64,000 nt of DNA from Bordetella holmesii ATCC 51541 (GTDB lineage: Bacteria > Pseudomonadota > Gammaproteobacteria > Burkholderiales > Burkholderiaceae_B), in NCBI GenBank assembly GCA_000612485.1, contig CP007494.1, positions 620,001 to 684,000 of the forward strand, written 5' to 3'. Positions 51,568 to 61,961 of this stretch are shown in pieces. Both the position numbers and the translations under genes were made by a program. The notes below the pieces were generated by a model. The model saw only the letters and a program-made list of their open reading frames with translations. It did no database searches and was not told the origin of the DNA. Each line of letters opens with the position of its first letter. Positions within the stretch are counted from its first letter, which is position 1.

Positions 51568-52608
51568 TCAGCCCTTAGCCAGGTCGGCCTCCGAGGTAAA
51601 GGCATCGGCATAGAACTCTTCGGCAGGCAAACCGCACTGCAAGCTGAACTCGCGCCGGGCAGCATCGACCATGGGCGGGGCGCCGCAGGCGTAGACCTGA
51701 TAGCCCGACATATCGGGGATATCCTGCATCACAGCCTCGTGAACGAAACCCTCCCGACCCGCCCAGGCATCCTCTTGCAACGCGTTGGAGATGACCGGGA
51801 CAAAGCGGAAATCGGGCAGGCTAGCCGCCCATGCCTGGGCCAACTCACACATATAGAGATCACGTGGACGCCGCCCGCCCCAATATAAGGTCACCGGCCT
51901 GCGTATGTCGTTATGCGCCATGTGCTCGACCATGGCCTTGACCGGCGCAAAGCCCGTGCCGCTGGCCAGCAACACGATGGGCTTGCCGGAGTCCTCACGC
52001 AAGAAGAAAGAGCCGAAAGGCCCCTCCATGCGCAGAATCTCGCGCTCCTTCATCTGCGTGGCGGCAGCGCCAAAAACATGATCGGTAAACACGCCTCCAG
52101 GCATGTGGCGGATGTGCAGCTCAAGCGGGCTGCCCTTGTGGGGGGCTGTGGCCATCGAGTAACTGCGCCGTCTGCCATCCTTGAGGATGAGTTCGATGTA
52201 CTGTCCCGCGTAATAACGAAACTGCTCGGAAGCCGGCAGTTGCAGCTTGATTTCCATCACATCCGGCGCCAGCAGCGTGAGACTCTGGACGCGGGTGGGT
52301 ATTTTTCGGATCTGAATGTCACTGGCCAGGCGCACCTCGGCGGACTCGATCACCAGGTCAGTTTGCGGCCGGGCCTGACAGAACAGCGTGTACCCTTCGG
52401 CCAATTGCTCGGGCGACAAAACTTGCGCTGGCGTATTGCCCGCATCGAACTCGCCTGTCACCACCTTGCCCTTGCAGGTCGAACAAGCGCCGGTGCGGCA
52501 GCTATAGGGCAGCACGATGCCGGCGGCCAGTGCCGCATCGAGCACCGTCTGGCCCGGCTCGACCGGAAACTGATGCTGGCTGGGTTCAATGGTGACCTGG
52601 AAGCTCAT
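51568..52608 (-). CDS. 2Fe-2S/FAD reductase, CDP-6-deoxy-delta-3,4-glucoseen reductase-like
   Basis: A 346-residue flavoprotein reductase. The N-terminal plant-type ferredoxin domain has the cluster motif CRTGACSTCKGKV plus a later cysteine in YTLFCQARP. The FAD domain (RRRSYSMATAP) and NAD domain (LLASGTGFAPVKAMVEH, then YACGAPPMVDAARR) follow. The annotated homologue name comes from deoxysugar synthesis, but no sugar genes are nearby. It could equally serve another redox partner, such as an oxygenase. Confidence 0.85.
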   Translation of the reverse strand: MSFQVTIEPSQHQFPVEPGQTVLDAALAAGIVLPYSCRTGACSTCKGKVVTGEFDAGNTPAQVLSPEQLAEGYTLFCQARPQTDLVIESAEVRLASDIQIRKIPTRVQSLTLLAPDVMEIKLQLPASEQFRYYAGQYIELILKDGRRRSYSMATAPHKGSPLELHIRHMPGGVFTDHVFGAAATQMKEREILRMEGPFGSFFLREDSGKPIVLLASGTGFAPVKAMVEHMAHNDIRRPVTLYWGGRRPRDLYMCELAQAWAASLPDFRFVPVISNALQEDAWAGREGFVHEAVMQDIPDMSGYQVYACGAPPMVDAARREFSLQCGLPAEEFYADAFTSEADLAKG

Positions 52609-52664
52609 AGAGAATACGAATCGGTGGAGAAATGAAACAGGCGCCCTTTCGGGCGCCCGCGATA

Positions 52665-53033
52665 TCAGTCAGGAAACTTGCGGATTTCTTTGACGCGGTT
52701 GCCGTCGCCGACCAGCACGACCGTCGGCTTGTGACGAGCCGAATCCTCTTCGGACATCGGACCATAGGTGCAGATGATCATCAGGTCGCCGACCTGGGCA
52801 CGGCGGGCTGCCGCACCATTGAGGGAAATAGCGCCGCTGCCACGGGCAGCTTTGATGATGTAGGTATCGAAGCGCTCGCCATTAGTGACGTTATAGAGTT
52901 CGATGCGTTCGAACTCACGCATGCCGGCAGCATCGAGAAGATCTTCATCGATGCCACAAGATCCCTCGTAATGGAGGTCGGCTTCGGTGACCGTGACGCG
53001 GTGCAGCTTTGCACGCAGCATGATGCGTTGCAT
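52665..53033 (-). CDS. panD: Aspartate 1-decarboxylase
   Basis: A pyruvoyl enzyme making beta-alanine for pantothenate synthesis, 122 residues. The self-cleavage site Gly24-Ser25 is present in YEGSCGID, and Tyr58-region YNVTNGERFDTYI and NGAAARRAQVGDLMII are conserved. The start MQRIMLRAKLHRV at 53033 is the family N-terminus; a longer frame upstream is not used. Divergent from gdx. Confidence 0.95.
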   Translation of the reverse strand: MQRIMLRAKLHRVTVTEADLHYEGSCGIDEDLLDAAGMREFERIELYNVTNGERFDTYIIKAARGSGAISLNGAAARRAQVGDLMIICTYGPMSEEDSARHKPTVVLVGDGNRVKEIRKFPD

Positions 53034-53140
53034 AAAAAATGTTCCTGGGTATGCGGGCCGGACCGCGAGTGTTGCCATGTCGTCCAAAGGGACAACCGCG
53101 GCCGTGGGGAGTTCCGGCTGGTTCCCTACCGGGGGTATTT

Positions 53141-53146
53141 TATAAT
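53141..53146 (+). promoter_or_regulatory. Predicted -10 element (TATAAT) of gdx
   Basis: A perfect TATAAT lies eight bases before the first riboswitch hairpin, so transcription would start almost exactly at the riboswitch. The -35 region around 53118-53124 (CTGGTTC) is weak. Confidence 0.6.
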
Positions 53147-53153
53147 CTTTGCG

Positions 53154-53203
53154 CTTGGGGACGACCCTGAGCCTGAGTTACATCCGGGGACGGCCCCCTG
53201 GGC
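53154..53203 (+). promoter_or_regulatory. Guanidine-II (mini-ykkC) riboswitch
   Basis: Two short hairpins in tandem, each with an ACGR tetraloop, the defining feature of the guanidine-II class. P1 is CTTGGGG-ACGA-CCCTGAG (53154-53171). P2 has GGGG-ACGG-CCCC at its core (53186-53197), about 15 bases downstream. They lie directly 5' of a Gdx-type guanidine exporter gene, the typical target. In this class guanidinium dimerises the loops and frees the downstream ribosome-binding site. Recognised by eye from the motif; no covariance-model search was done. Confidence 0.85.
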
Positions 53204-53235
53204 GGCCTGCCTGCCCAGTCTTCGCGAGCATCATC

Positions 53236-53553
53236 ATGACCTGGATCATTCTGGTCTTTGCGGGCCTCTTTGAGGTCGTCTGGGCGGTCGGTCTCAAATA
53301 CACGCACGGTTTCACGCGCCTGGTGCCGTCGCTCATCACCGTGGGCGGCATGCTGGTGAGCTTCTGGCTTCTGTCGACGGCCATGAAAAGCCTGCCGCTT
53401 GGCACCGCGTACGCGGTCTGGGTTGGCATAGGCACTATCGGCGCGTTTGTTGCCGGCATCGTGTTGTTCGGGGAAGCCCTCAACGGACTGCGTGTCATTA
53501 GCGTGCTGCTCATTGTCGCGGGCCTGATCGGCCTGAAGCTGGCCAGCGGCTGA
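53236..53553 (+). CDS. gdx: Guanidinium exporter Gdx (SugE-type SMR protein)
   Basis: A 105-residue small multidrug-resistance family protein with four transmembrane helices, an inner-membrane guanidinium/proton antiporter. The catalytic Glu13 lies in [17 protein letters not shown], the SugE/Gdx subtype signature rather than the EmrE one. [18 protein letters not shown] is also typical. The start ATG at 53236 follows the guanidine-II riboswitch; the Shine-Dalgarno is weak (GCGAG), as fits translational control. Confidence 0.93.
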   Translation: MTWIILVFAGLFEVVWAVGLKYTHGFTRLVPSLITVGGMLVSFWLLSTAMKSLPLGTAYAVWVGIGTIGAFVAGIVLFGEALNGLRVISVLLIVAGLIGLKLASG

Positions 53554-53557
53554 GCGC

Positions 53558-54433
53558 TCAGAAGTTCAACTCGATTTCAGCGCTGTCGCCCACTCGCAAG
53601 GTCGTCTCGGCCCGGACATCCACGATGCCGTTTTGCCCAAATACCACGCCGATGTCCAGATTGCGATAGGCGGCCAAGGTCTGGCCCGGCTCCGGGTTGG
53701 CCACGGCGGTGGCCTGATCGACATCCGGAATGCTGCAGCGCGTGCATGGTTTGACCAGCGCCACCCGCAGGTGGCCAAAATCGATCGTGACAGTCAGGTC
53801 TTCGTCGAAAGCCGCCCAGTCGTCCCCCTCGAGCACGATATTCGGCCGGAAACGGTCCATGGGCACCGGAGCGTGCCCCTTGGCAGCCAAACGCTGATTC
53901 AAGTCGTCCAGCGATGCCTGGTTGGTCACCAGCAGCGGGAAACCATCGGCGAAGCCAAAAAAATGGTCTCCCTCGAATACGTCCGCCGCCTGCGGATGAC
54001 GCTCGCGCCAACCCTTGACCCACTCATCGCGGGCTGGTCGGCAGGCTTGCTGATCGACCCTCATGAGGCGGCAAGGCTCCCCCAAAAAGCGGCTCATCCA
54101 ACCTGCCAGCGCCGCACTTTCGGCCCGCGCGGGTATGCTGTCGCGCCAGACCGTTACCAGTTCGACCTCCGAGGCCAACTGGCTGCCATCAAGAGCCACC
54201 TCGATGTCGTCCATGCCGGGTGCGCTCAAGTACAAGGCGGAGCCAGTCAATGCCGTGTGTATCAACGTCATCCGGGGCCATTGCCGCTGCGTCATGAATT
54301 GACCCGCTGCGGTCACGATCAGCCAGCGACGATCATGGGCCAGGCCGGCGCGCCCGATCTGGCTTTGCGCCAGATCGATGCCATGACATGACTTGATGGG
54401 ATAGATATGCAGGCTGCGGACGGTAAGCGACAT
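53558..54433 (-). CDS. MOSC domain-containing protein (YcbX-like)
   Basis: A 291-residue protein with an N-terminal MOSC beta-barrel (SLHIYPIKSCHGIDL) and a C-terminal MOSC domain, with RFRPNIVLEG and KPCTRCSIPDVD holding the conserved cysteine. Relatives use a molybdenum cofactor to reduce N-hydroxylated compounds. The C-terminal ferredoxin domain of E. coli YcbX is missing, as in many homologues. The start at 54433 fits the family, and the longer open frame is rejected. It converges on gdx. Confidence 0.87.
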   Translation of the reverse strand: MSLTVRSLHIYPIKSCHGIDLAQSQIGRAGLAHDRRWLIVTAAGQFMTQRQWPRMTLIHTALTGSALYLSAPGMDDIEVALDGSQLASEVELVTVWRDSIPARAESAALAGWMSRFLGEPCRLMRVDQQACRPARDEWVKGWRERHPQAADVFEGDHFFGFADGFPLLVTNQASLDDLNQRLAAKGHAPVPMDRFRPNIVLEGDDWAAFDEDLTVTIDFGHLRVALVKPCTRCSIPDVDQATAVANPEPGQTLAAYRNLDIGVVFGQNGIVDVRAETTLRVGDSAEIELNF

Positions 54434-54545
54434 GATGGCTGGCGGACAGTCGAATGGACCGCGCAAGCATAGCAGAGGGCCATGGAGCCAGAACACGCCG
54501 ATACGTGGTGCCACGCCCCCGGAAATGGTCGCAGTTGGCCCGTAG

Positions 54546-54576
54546 AAAAAAATCCCCGACGCCAAGCGCCGGGGTC
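54546..54576 (-). terminator. Intrinsic terminator of the ectoine operon
   Basis: In the operon direction CCCCGGCGC, loop TTG, GCGTCGGGG (one G-T pair) is followed by ATTTTTTT. It lies at and just past the shifted ectD stop and about 40 bp past the ancestral one. Confidence 0.88.
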
Positions 54577-55543
54577 AAATGCGACCGCGAGCCCTCACAC
54601 CCGCGGTGCCTAGCTCAACGCTCGACCAGTTTGAGCGCGTCCAGCGGCGTGACGGCCTTGAAGGCCTTACGCGTGGCGATATGCTCCGGTCGCGGGTCGA
54701 GCCCGTACCGGGGGCCGTGAGCGTGTTTTCCATGCTGTTGTAGACCATGAACACATTCGAACGTGGCCACGGCGAGATATTGCTGTTGGAGCCATGCATC
54801 GTGTTGCAGTCGAAAAACACCACCGAGCCGGCGGGCGCCATCATGGTCTGCACGCCGCCCTGCTCGGCCAGCAATTGCAGGCTGACCGGATCTGGCACGC
54901 CATACTCCTGCTTCTTGAGCGAGTGTTTATAGTGCTCGCGCGGCGTCTGGCCAACGCATGAAATGAATTGGCGGTGCGAGCCTGGCACCAACATCAGCGG
55001 CCCATTGGTCTCGTTGTTATCCGACAGCAGCACCGAGCAACTCAACGCGCGCATGGCGGGCATGCCATCCTCGACATGCCAAATCTCGAAATCGGAGTGC
55101 CAGTAAAACTCCTTACCCTTGAAGCCGGGCTTCATGTTGGCGCGCGACTGGTGGATATAGACTTCCGATCCCAGAATCTGGCGGGCCACATTGGCCACGC
55201 GCGGGTCGCGCGACAGACGAGCCAGAATGGGACTGAGCACGTGCACCATGAACACTGAGCGCACGGCATTGCTGCCGGGCTCGGTGATGGCCTCTTCGCG
55301 ACGCACAATGGCCGGATCGCGAGTCATGCGCTCGACTTCGGCCAATAAGGCAGCGACTTCCTCAGATGAGAAAAGGTTCTCGAGCAGCAGAAAACCATTG
55401 TTCTCGTACGACTGAACCTGCTCCGAGCTCAACGCATCGGCATACGAGCCGTCTCCGTAGACCACCGGATCCTGGCGCGCAATGATGGCTGCGGCACGGT
55501 CGGTCCGCGACGCGTATGGGTCCTGCGCAGTTGAAATCATCAT
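54575..55543 (-). pseudogene. ectD: Ectoine hydroxylase EctD, C-terminal frameshift
   Basis: An Fe(II)/2-oxoglutarate dioxygenase that turns ectoine into 5-hydroxyectoine. The iron ligands HSD in FYWHSDFEIWH and the distal His in FFDCNTMHGSN are present, and the signature FYWHSDFEIWHVEDGMP is intact. After NSMENTLTAP the frame is wrong. One base added to the five-G run 54710-54714 gives YGLDPRPEHIATR and a natural stop at 54615. As written, the last 40 residues are unrelated and slightly longer. All catalytic residues precede the lesion, so activity could partly survive. Last gene of the operon. Confidence 0.88.
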
Positions 55544-55560
55544 CAGCCTCCTATATATAG

Positions 55561-55958
55561 TCAGGCCGCCTCGGCTTGCGGCAACGCGTAAACGCCATCG
55601 GCGTCATGCACTTCCTGGCCGGTCAACGGCGGGTTGAACACGCAGATCACTCGCAACGGCTCCTTGCCGCCGCACAGCCAATGCTCGTCGTGCTCGTTCA
55701 GGGCATAGACCACGCCGGGCCCAAGGTCATAACGTTTGCCGTCAGCGATGGTCTCGATCGAACCATCCCCTTCGATGCACCACACCGCTTCAAGATGGTT
55801 CTTGTAGTGGATGTGCGTACGAGTGCCCGGAAAGATCGTGGTCTCGTGAAACGAGAAGCCCATATTGTCTTTCTTGAGCAGCACTCGGCGGCTCATCCAG
55901 GTATCGGTGCGTACTTCATCGGGGGTTCCGATCACGTCTTTTACGTTACGAACGATCA

Positions 55959-55959
<1 letters not shown>
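55561..55959 (-). CDS. ectC: L-ectoine synthase
   Basis: A 132-residue cupin enzyme that cyclises N-gamma-acetyl-2,4-diaminobutyrate to ectoine. Motifs are GFSFHETTIFPGTRTHIHYKNHLEAVWC and YALNEHDEHWL. The start overlaps the ectB stop by one base. The only enzyme gene of this operon without a frame lesion. Confidence 0.95.
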
Positions 55960-57373
<1,414 letters not shown>

Positions 57374-57380
57374 CTAAGGG

Positions 57381-57952
57381 CTAGTTGGACACTGGTGCAA
57401 ACGGGCCAATCTTCAACAACATCTCGTCATCATGGTCCGCGCCGCCGAACGTCTGCCGGTCGAAATACGGCTGTTCGGCGATGTGGGCGCCCAATTCGGC
57501 GGCCAGGCCGGCGAACGTACGGCGCGAGGCGTGGTTATCCGGCCCCACTGTGGTTTCGAGATGGCGAACCTGGCTGAGCGCATCGCGACGCAGCAATGCA
57601 TTCAGCATCGCGCGGGCCAGTTTCTGGCCTCGCGCTCTTTCGTGAACCGCGACCTGCCAGACGAACAGAACGTCCTGCCGGGTCGGCGGCTGATAAGCAG
57701 AAATAAACCCATCAATGCTCCCGCCGGCGCTTTCTGCGAGTACGCAGGTCGCGCCGTGATGCTCACACAGGAGCAGATAGGCATAGAGAGAATTGAGATC
57801 CAGCGGCGGGCAGTCGGCAACCAACCGGTGGATGGCAGCGCCATCATTCAGGCGGGGGCCCGCAGCAGATGGCTCTCGGTTTGACGGGCCGCGCCGGGCG
57901 CGGCCGATTGAGGTGAAGAGGTAGTGCGTGTCTCTGTGTCTATAGTTCTCAT
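57381..57952 (-). pseudogene. ectA: Diaminobutyrate acetyltransferase EctA, N-terminal frameshift
   Basis: A GNAT enzyme that acetylates L-2,4-diaminobutyrate. The ATG at 57952 ([13 protein letters not shown]) overlaps the ectR stop (ATGA). Its frame ends at codon 35, just before the domain. One base added to the five-G run 57854-57858 gives [16 protein letters not shown] and joins [15 protein letters not shown] and the acetyl-CoA-binding [15 protein letters not shown]. About 190 residues if repaired. An alternative start further upstream would run in the right frame but would lie inside ectR. Confidence 0.85.
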
Positions 57953-58500
57953 ACAACCAACCCCGATTCCGGCGGCGCTCCCCCCGTCGGAACCTCGAGA
58001 ATGGGTGAGGCAGGATCACCATGGGCTTCGGCCACATGTCCCTCCTCTTCCATCAGGGCCACGATGCGTTCGAGTGAAAGCGTGATCGTGGCCTGCTCCA
58101 GTTCGGGCAGCGCGTTAAGGGCATCCGCCAGATGCTTCTGCAACGGCGAAGGCGCCTGGGACGCCAGCTCTCGGCCGGCGTCGGTGGCAGTGACAAACAC
58201 AATACGGCGATCCTCACGACCGCGCTCCCGGCGAATGGAGCCCTTGTCTTCCAGGCGATCCAGAATGCCAACCACCGTGCTGGGGCTGACGTGGATCTCG
58301 CGGCTGATGGCCGTGGCCGTCAAGGGGCCATTGGCAATCACCGTGCGCAGGCACATGAGCTGGGGCGCGGTGATATGGCTGACCGCGGCCAACTGGCGCG
58401 AATGCAATGCGATCGAGCGGGTAATCCGGCGCAAGGCGCGCAGGATGCGCAAGTCGTACTGCTGCGAGGGATCCGTCGTGTTGACGCTGTTCATATTCAT
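57949..58500 (-). CDS. ectR: MarR-family regulator of the ectoine operon, EctR-like
   Basis: A 183-residue winged-helix MarR protein with [26 protein letters not shown] (recognition helix) and the wing [15 protein letters not shown]. It is the first gene of a tight ectR-ectA-ectB-ectC-ectD transcript. EctR proteins repress ectoine genes in halophilic methylotrophs; the same role is inferred from position. The strong promoter upstream and an AT-rich dyad suit autoregulation. Confidence 0.9.
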   Translation of the reverse strand: MNMNSVNTTDPSQQYDLRILRALRRITRSIALHSRQLAAVSHITAPQLMCLRTVIANGPLTATAISREIHVSPSTVVGILDRLEDKGSIRRERGREDRRIVFVTATDAGRELASQAPSPLQKHLADALNALPELEQATITLSLERIVALMEEEGHVAEAHGDPASPILEVPTGGAPPESGLVV

Positions 58501-58505
58501 GATTC

Positions 58506-58518
58506 GAAAATTAATTTC
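58506..58518. promoter_or_regulatory. Possible EctR operator
   Basis: GAAAATTAATTTC is a near-perfect palindrome between the predicted -10 element and the ectR start codon, six bases from the ATG. Position and AT-rich symmetry suit a MarR-type site. Inferred only. Confidence 0.35.
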
Positions 58519-58525
58519 TATACTA

Positions 58526-58554
58526 ATGATATGGGTCGATGTTATTCAAGTCAA
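58526..58554 (-). promoter_or_regulatory. Predicted promoter of the ectR-ectABCD operon
   Basis: On the minus strand TTGACT (-35) and TATCAT (-10) are separated by exactly 17 bases. The -10 lies about 26 bases before the ectR ATG. The match to a sigma-70 promoter is good. Confidence 0.65.
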
Positions 58555-58597
58555 ACCAAAATTCCGTGCACGATGTAATTAAATGGACACCGATGCC

Positions 58598-58657
58598 ATG
58601 AAGATCGCAAAAAATACCGTTATCTCAGTAGCTTGGGCATTTCAGAAAAATAATTAG
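58598..58657 (+). other. Short frame resembling the N-terminus of a SlyD-type FKBP
   Basis: ATG at 58598 opens MKIAKNTVISVAW, close to the usual start of SlyD-like peptidyl-prolyl isomerases. It then runs into unrelated residues and a stop at 58657. It may be a leftover of a gene lost by deletion beside the ectoine operon. The match is short and could be chance. Confidence 0.25.
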
Positions 58658-58773
58658 GGACGTGTTTATTGGCGATTTCCCCTAGTCAGATAAAACGTAT
58701 GTTTTTTCTATGGCGGGGTTTTATCATTTGTTTTCTGTTTCGTGAGGAACCACGCTTGCCCGCCGAACTGCCC

Positions 58774-59336
58774 ATGACGCCGCGCGCCCGCCTCGATCAT
58801 CTACCGCCGGAGTTGCAACGAGCCGCACGTTGGGTTTTCCTGGGCACGAGGTCCGCTTTTGGCATCGCCTACCAGATGCGCTATGCCTTTCAGATGCTGC
58901 GCAGCAACGGTCTGCTGCTCGACGGACTGGGCGGCATGACAGCCGAGGAGGCAGACCTCTTGCAGGAAGGCGACGCACTTGTGGTCATCTCCCAAGCGCC
59001 CTACCCCACGGCCTGCGTTCGCCTGGCCCGCCAGGCATCCTCCGAGGTGTGACGGTGGTGGCACTGACCGACAGCCCGCTATCGCCGGTGGCCACCGGTG
59101 CCCTTCACACCTTGTGCTTCACGGCGGCGAAACAGGCCGACAACGCGGCGACGCACTCAGGACAGGGGTCTTTCTTTCACACTACGGCAGGGCTGCTGGG
59201 CCTGGCCGAGCATGTCATCGCGCGCGTTGCCACGCTGGGCGGGCCTCAGGCACTTCAACGTTTGAGCGACGTCGAGGCCCGGCTGGCCGAAGAGCACGTG
59301 TATTGGGCGCCGACCAGACGCACGGCGGCAGGCTGA
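58774..59336 (+). pseudogene. RpiR/MurR-type SIS-domain regulator, 5'-truncated and frameshifted
   Basis: The SIS sugar-isomerase domain is recognisable in FLGTRSAFGIAYQMRYA and LVVISQAPYPTACVRLA, then VTVVALTDSPLSPVATGA in the second frame. The frame breaks at GG 59046-59047; one extra G gives SSEGVTVVAL. The N-terminal helix-turn-helix of RpiR proteins (about 80 residues) is absent. The open frame upstream, from 58669, encodes unrelated hydrophobic residues. The gene lies 37 bp before the aminotransferase and probably once regulated it. Confidence 0.78.
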
Positions 59337-59373
59337 GCATGTCAGTTCATAAACGTTCCTGGGGCATCCCATC

Positions 59374-60705
59374 ATGAGCAACACCCATATACTGCACCGG
59401 TCCTTGCGCCAGACGCCTTCCGTGGCGATACGGGGGTCGGGCGTCTGGATCCACGACAACGCAGGCCGCTCCTATCTCGACGGCTCGGGCGGCGCGGCGG
59501 TTTCCTGCCTGGGCCACAACCACCCTGATGTGCAGGCCGCCATGCATGCGCAGATCGACGCCATCTCGTATGCCCATACGAGTTTTTTCACGACGGACGT
59601 CGCAGAAAGACTGGCCGACCGACTGGTGGCCGATGCGCCCGCGGGCACCAGCCATGCCTATTTCGTCTCCGGCGGCTCCGAAGCCATCGAGGCAGCGTTA
59701 AAAATGGCCCGACAGTATTTTGTGGAGATCGGCCAGCCCGAGCGGCGTCACATCGTCGCACGCCGCCAGAGTTATCACGGCAATACGCTAAGCGCTTTGG
59801 CCGTGGGCGGCAATGCGTGGCGCAGAGCCCAGTTTGCACCGCTGTTGATCGAGGTCAGCCACGTCTCGCCTTGCTATGCCTATCGGGACCAACTGCCGGG
59901 AGAAACTGACGACCATTACACCGATCGCTTGGCCGCCGAATTGGAGGAGGCTTTCCAGGCACTGGGACCTGCATCCGTCATGGCCTTCGTGGCCGAACCG
60001 GTGGTCGGTGCCACGGCAGGCGCCGTACCTCCCGTTCCAGGCTACTTCCGCAAGGTGCGCGAGGTATGCAACCGTCACGGCGTGTTGCTCATCGCTGACG
60101 AGGTCATGTGCGGCATGGGCCGCACCGGCAGCCTGTATGCCGTTGAACAAGAGTCAATCACGCCCGACCTGATCACCATTGCCAAAGGACTCGGAGGGGG
60201 CTTCCAACCGATAGGCGCGGTCATGGTGCAGCATCACATTGTCGAGGCGATGCGCACTGGAAGCGGGTTCTTCCAGCACGGCCACACTTATCTGGGCCAT
60301 GCCGTGGCTTGCGCAGCGGCGCTCGCCGTGCAGGACGTCATCCGCCGCGATCAATTGCTGGCTCGCGTGCGCCTGCAGGGCGAAGGCCTGATGCAACGCC
60401 TGCACGCCGCTTTGGGCGAGCATCCTCATGTGGGCGACATCCGGGGACGGGGCCTCTTCGTCGGCGTAGAACTGGTCGCCGAGCGCGACGACAAAACCGC
60501 ATTCGATCCAGCGCTGAATCTGCACGCGCGCGTCAAGCGCGAAGCCATGGCCCGCGGGCTGATGGTCTACCCCATGGGGGGTACCATCGACGGCCGGCAG
60601 GGAGACCACATTCTCATCGCCCCGCCGTTCATCATCAGCGACGATGAGCTCGATCAGCTCACTGAGCGGTTGCATGGCGCCATCGATGCGGCCATCGCCG
60701 GATGA
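59374..60705 (+). CDS. Class III PLP-dependent aminotransferase
   Basis: A 443-residue aspartate aminotransferase-superfamily (class III) enzyme. Motifs are YLDGSGGAAVSCLGHNHP, VSGGSEAIEAALKMARQY, LLIADEVMCGMGRTG with the PLP-contacting aspartate, and the Schiff-base lysine in TIAKGLGGGFQP. Relatives act on omega-amino acids and diamines, and one branch (DoeD) takes part in ectoine breakdown, which is suggestive beside the ectoine operon. No doeA or doeB genes are present, so the substrate is unknown. Confidence 0.88.
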   Translation: MSNTHILHRSLRQTPSVAIRGSGVWIHDNAGRSYLDGSGGAAVSCLGHNHPDVQAAMHAQIDAISYAHTSFFTTDVAERLADRLVADAPAGTSHAYFVSGGSEAIEAALKMARQYFVEIGQPERRHIVARRQSYHGNTLSALAVGGNAWRRAQFAPLLIEVSHVSPCYAYRDQLPGETDDHYTDRLAAELEEAFQALGPASVMAFVAEPVVGATAGAVPPVPGYFRKVREVCNRHGVLLIADEVMCGMGRTGSLYAVEQESITPDLITIAKGLGGGFQPIGAVMVQHHIVEAMRTGSGFFQHGHTYLGHAVACAAALAVQDVIRRDQLLARVRLQGEGLMQRLHAALGEHPHVGDIRGRGLFVGVELVAERDDKTAFDPALNLHARVKREAMARGLMVYPMGGTIDGRQGDHILIAPPFIISDDELDQLTERLHGAIDAAIAG

Positions 60706-60754
60706 CACTCGGCCGACAAAGCGCCTGGAGACAATCCCGGGACCTGCCAGCCGG

Positions 60755-61922
60755 CTAAGAGGCCCGCAGCCAAGCGGGCCAGCGCCGAGGGTAACCGCCC
60801 GTAGCATCCACTCCGCCGGTCCGTAAACATGCCGATGCAGCCACCAGGCGGACAACGGCAGTTGCACGGCAAATACCGCCAGCGCTTGGGCCACCACCAC
60901 ACCCGGCGAGACATGTCCGATCAACGCCAGCCCCCACGCCGAGTACAGCCAGGCCCCCACCAACGACTGCAGCAGATAGTTGGACAGCGCCATACGGCCT
61001 GCCGGAGCGAATGTTTCTTGAAGGGCCGGCCATTTACGGCATGCCAGTAGAAAGAGCGCGCCATACCCCAGCGCAAGCAAGGGCGCAGTGAAAAGTCCAA
61101 GACCCAGCCCCGCCAGGCTCCAGGCCGGCGCCCAGGGCGGCTGAGTGCCCAGCGCGTAAAGCGCGGCACCTGCCAAGCCCAGAGGCAATCCCAGCCAAAC
61201 CAGCCCCGCAGCAAAGCGGCAGGCGCATGGGTCAGGGCCTGGCGTTTGCACAGAGCCATACCTGCCAGAAACATCGCCAGTACATTCGGGCCCTGGACAT
61301 AAAAAATCGTCCGCCAAACGTCCCCCGTCAGGTCGCGCCAATGCTGGGCGATGAGTTGTTGCACGCCGCTGCGATAAGCCGCCGCAGCGGCCTCGATGCC
61401 GGCGATTTGCGCCAGAAGCGCATCGCGCGGCCATGGCTGATCGAGCGCCAGCAGGCCGACAGCCAGCCACAACGCAGAACCCGTGGCGACGAGCCCCAGC
61501 GCCACCCTCCATGCACGCCGCGCCGGCCAATCGCGACAACTCAGCAATACGAGGCCAAACACGCCATAAGCCAGCAGAATGTCACCCTGGTAGAGCAGGA
61601 CTGCGTGCAACAGCCCTACGACCATGAGCGCAAGGCAACGGCGCCGCAGGCGCACGACCGGATCCGCACCCTCGATGCGTGCGCGGTCGATCTGCAGCAC
61701 AAAGCTGTAACCAAACAGGAATGAAAAAAGCAGATAGAACTTGGTTTCGAAAAACAGGGCGACCAGCCCCTGGACCAGCCAGTCCACGGGACGGTCAAAT
61801 CCGGGAGCCATCAGGCCTGACCCCAGATATGGCAAGGCAAAAACTTGGTAATTCACCACCACAATGCCCAGCAGCGCGAATCCGCGCAGGGCATCGAGCG
61901 ACGGCAGGCGAGAAGACGTCAT
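60755..61922 (-). pseudogene. DUF418 family membrane protein (YeiB-like), two frameshifts
   Basis: An integral membrane protein of unknown function starting MTSSRLPSLDALRGFALLGI. The family signature FETKFYLLFSFLFGYSF and the C-terminal DUF418 region (GRMALSNYLLQSLVGAWLY) are present but in different frames. One extra base in the four-C run 61204-61207 joins AALLRG to LVWLGLPLGL. A second near 60785 restores the ending LGRWPAWLRAS and the stop at 60755. About 389 residues if repaired. It follows parC by 39 bp with a terminator between them. Confidence 0.85.
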
Positions 61923-61935
61923 GAGAGCAAAAGAT

Positions 61936-61958
61936 GGCGGGGGCGGCGCGCCCCCGCC
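61936..61958 (-). terminator. Intrinsic terminator of parC
   Basis: GGCGGGGGCG and CGCCCCCGCC form a perfect 10-bp stem with a 3-base loop, four bases past the parC stop; in the parC direction it is followed by ATCTTTTG. Confidence 0.7.
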
Positions 61959-61961
61959 GGT

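Noticed and set aside
60154..61539. 461-codon leftward frame overlapping the aminotransferase
   Set aside because: Its first part is the DUF418 protein in a shifted frame; the last two thirds of the overlap are antisense to the aminotransferase.
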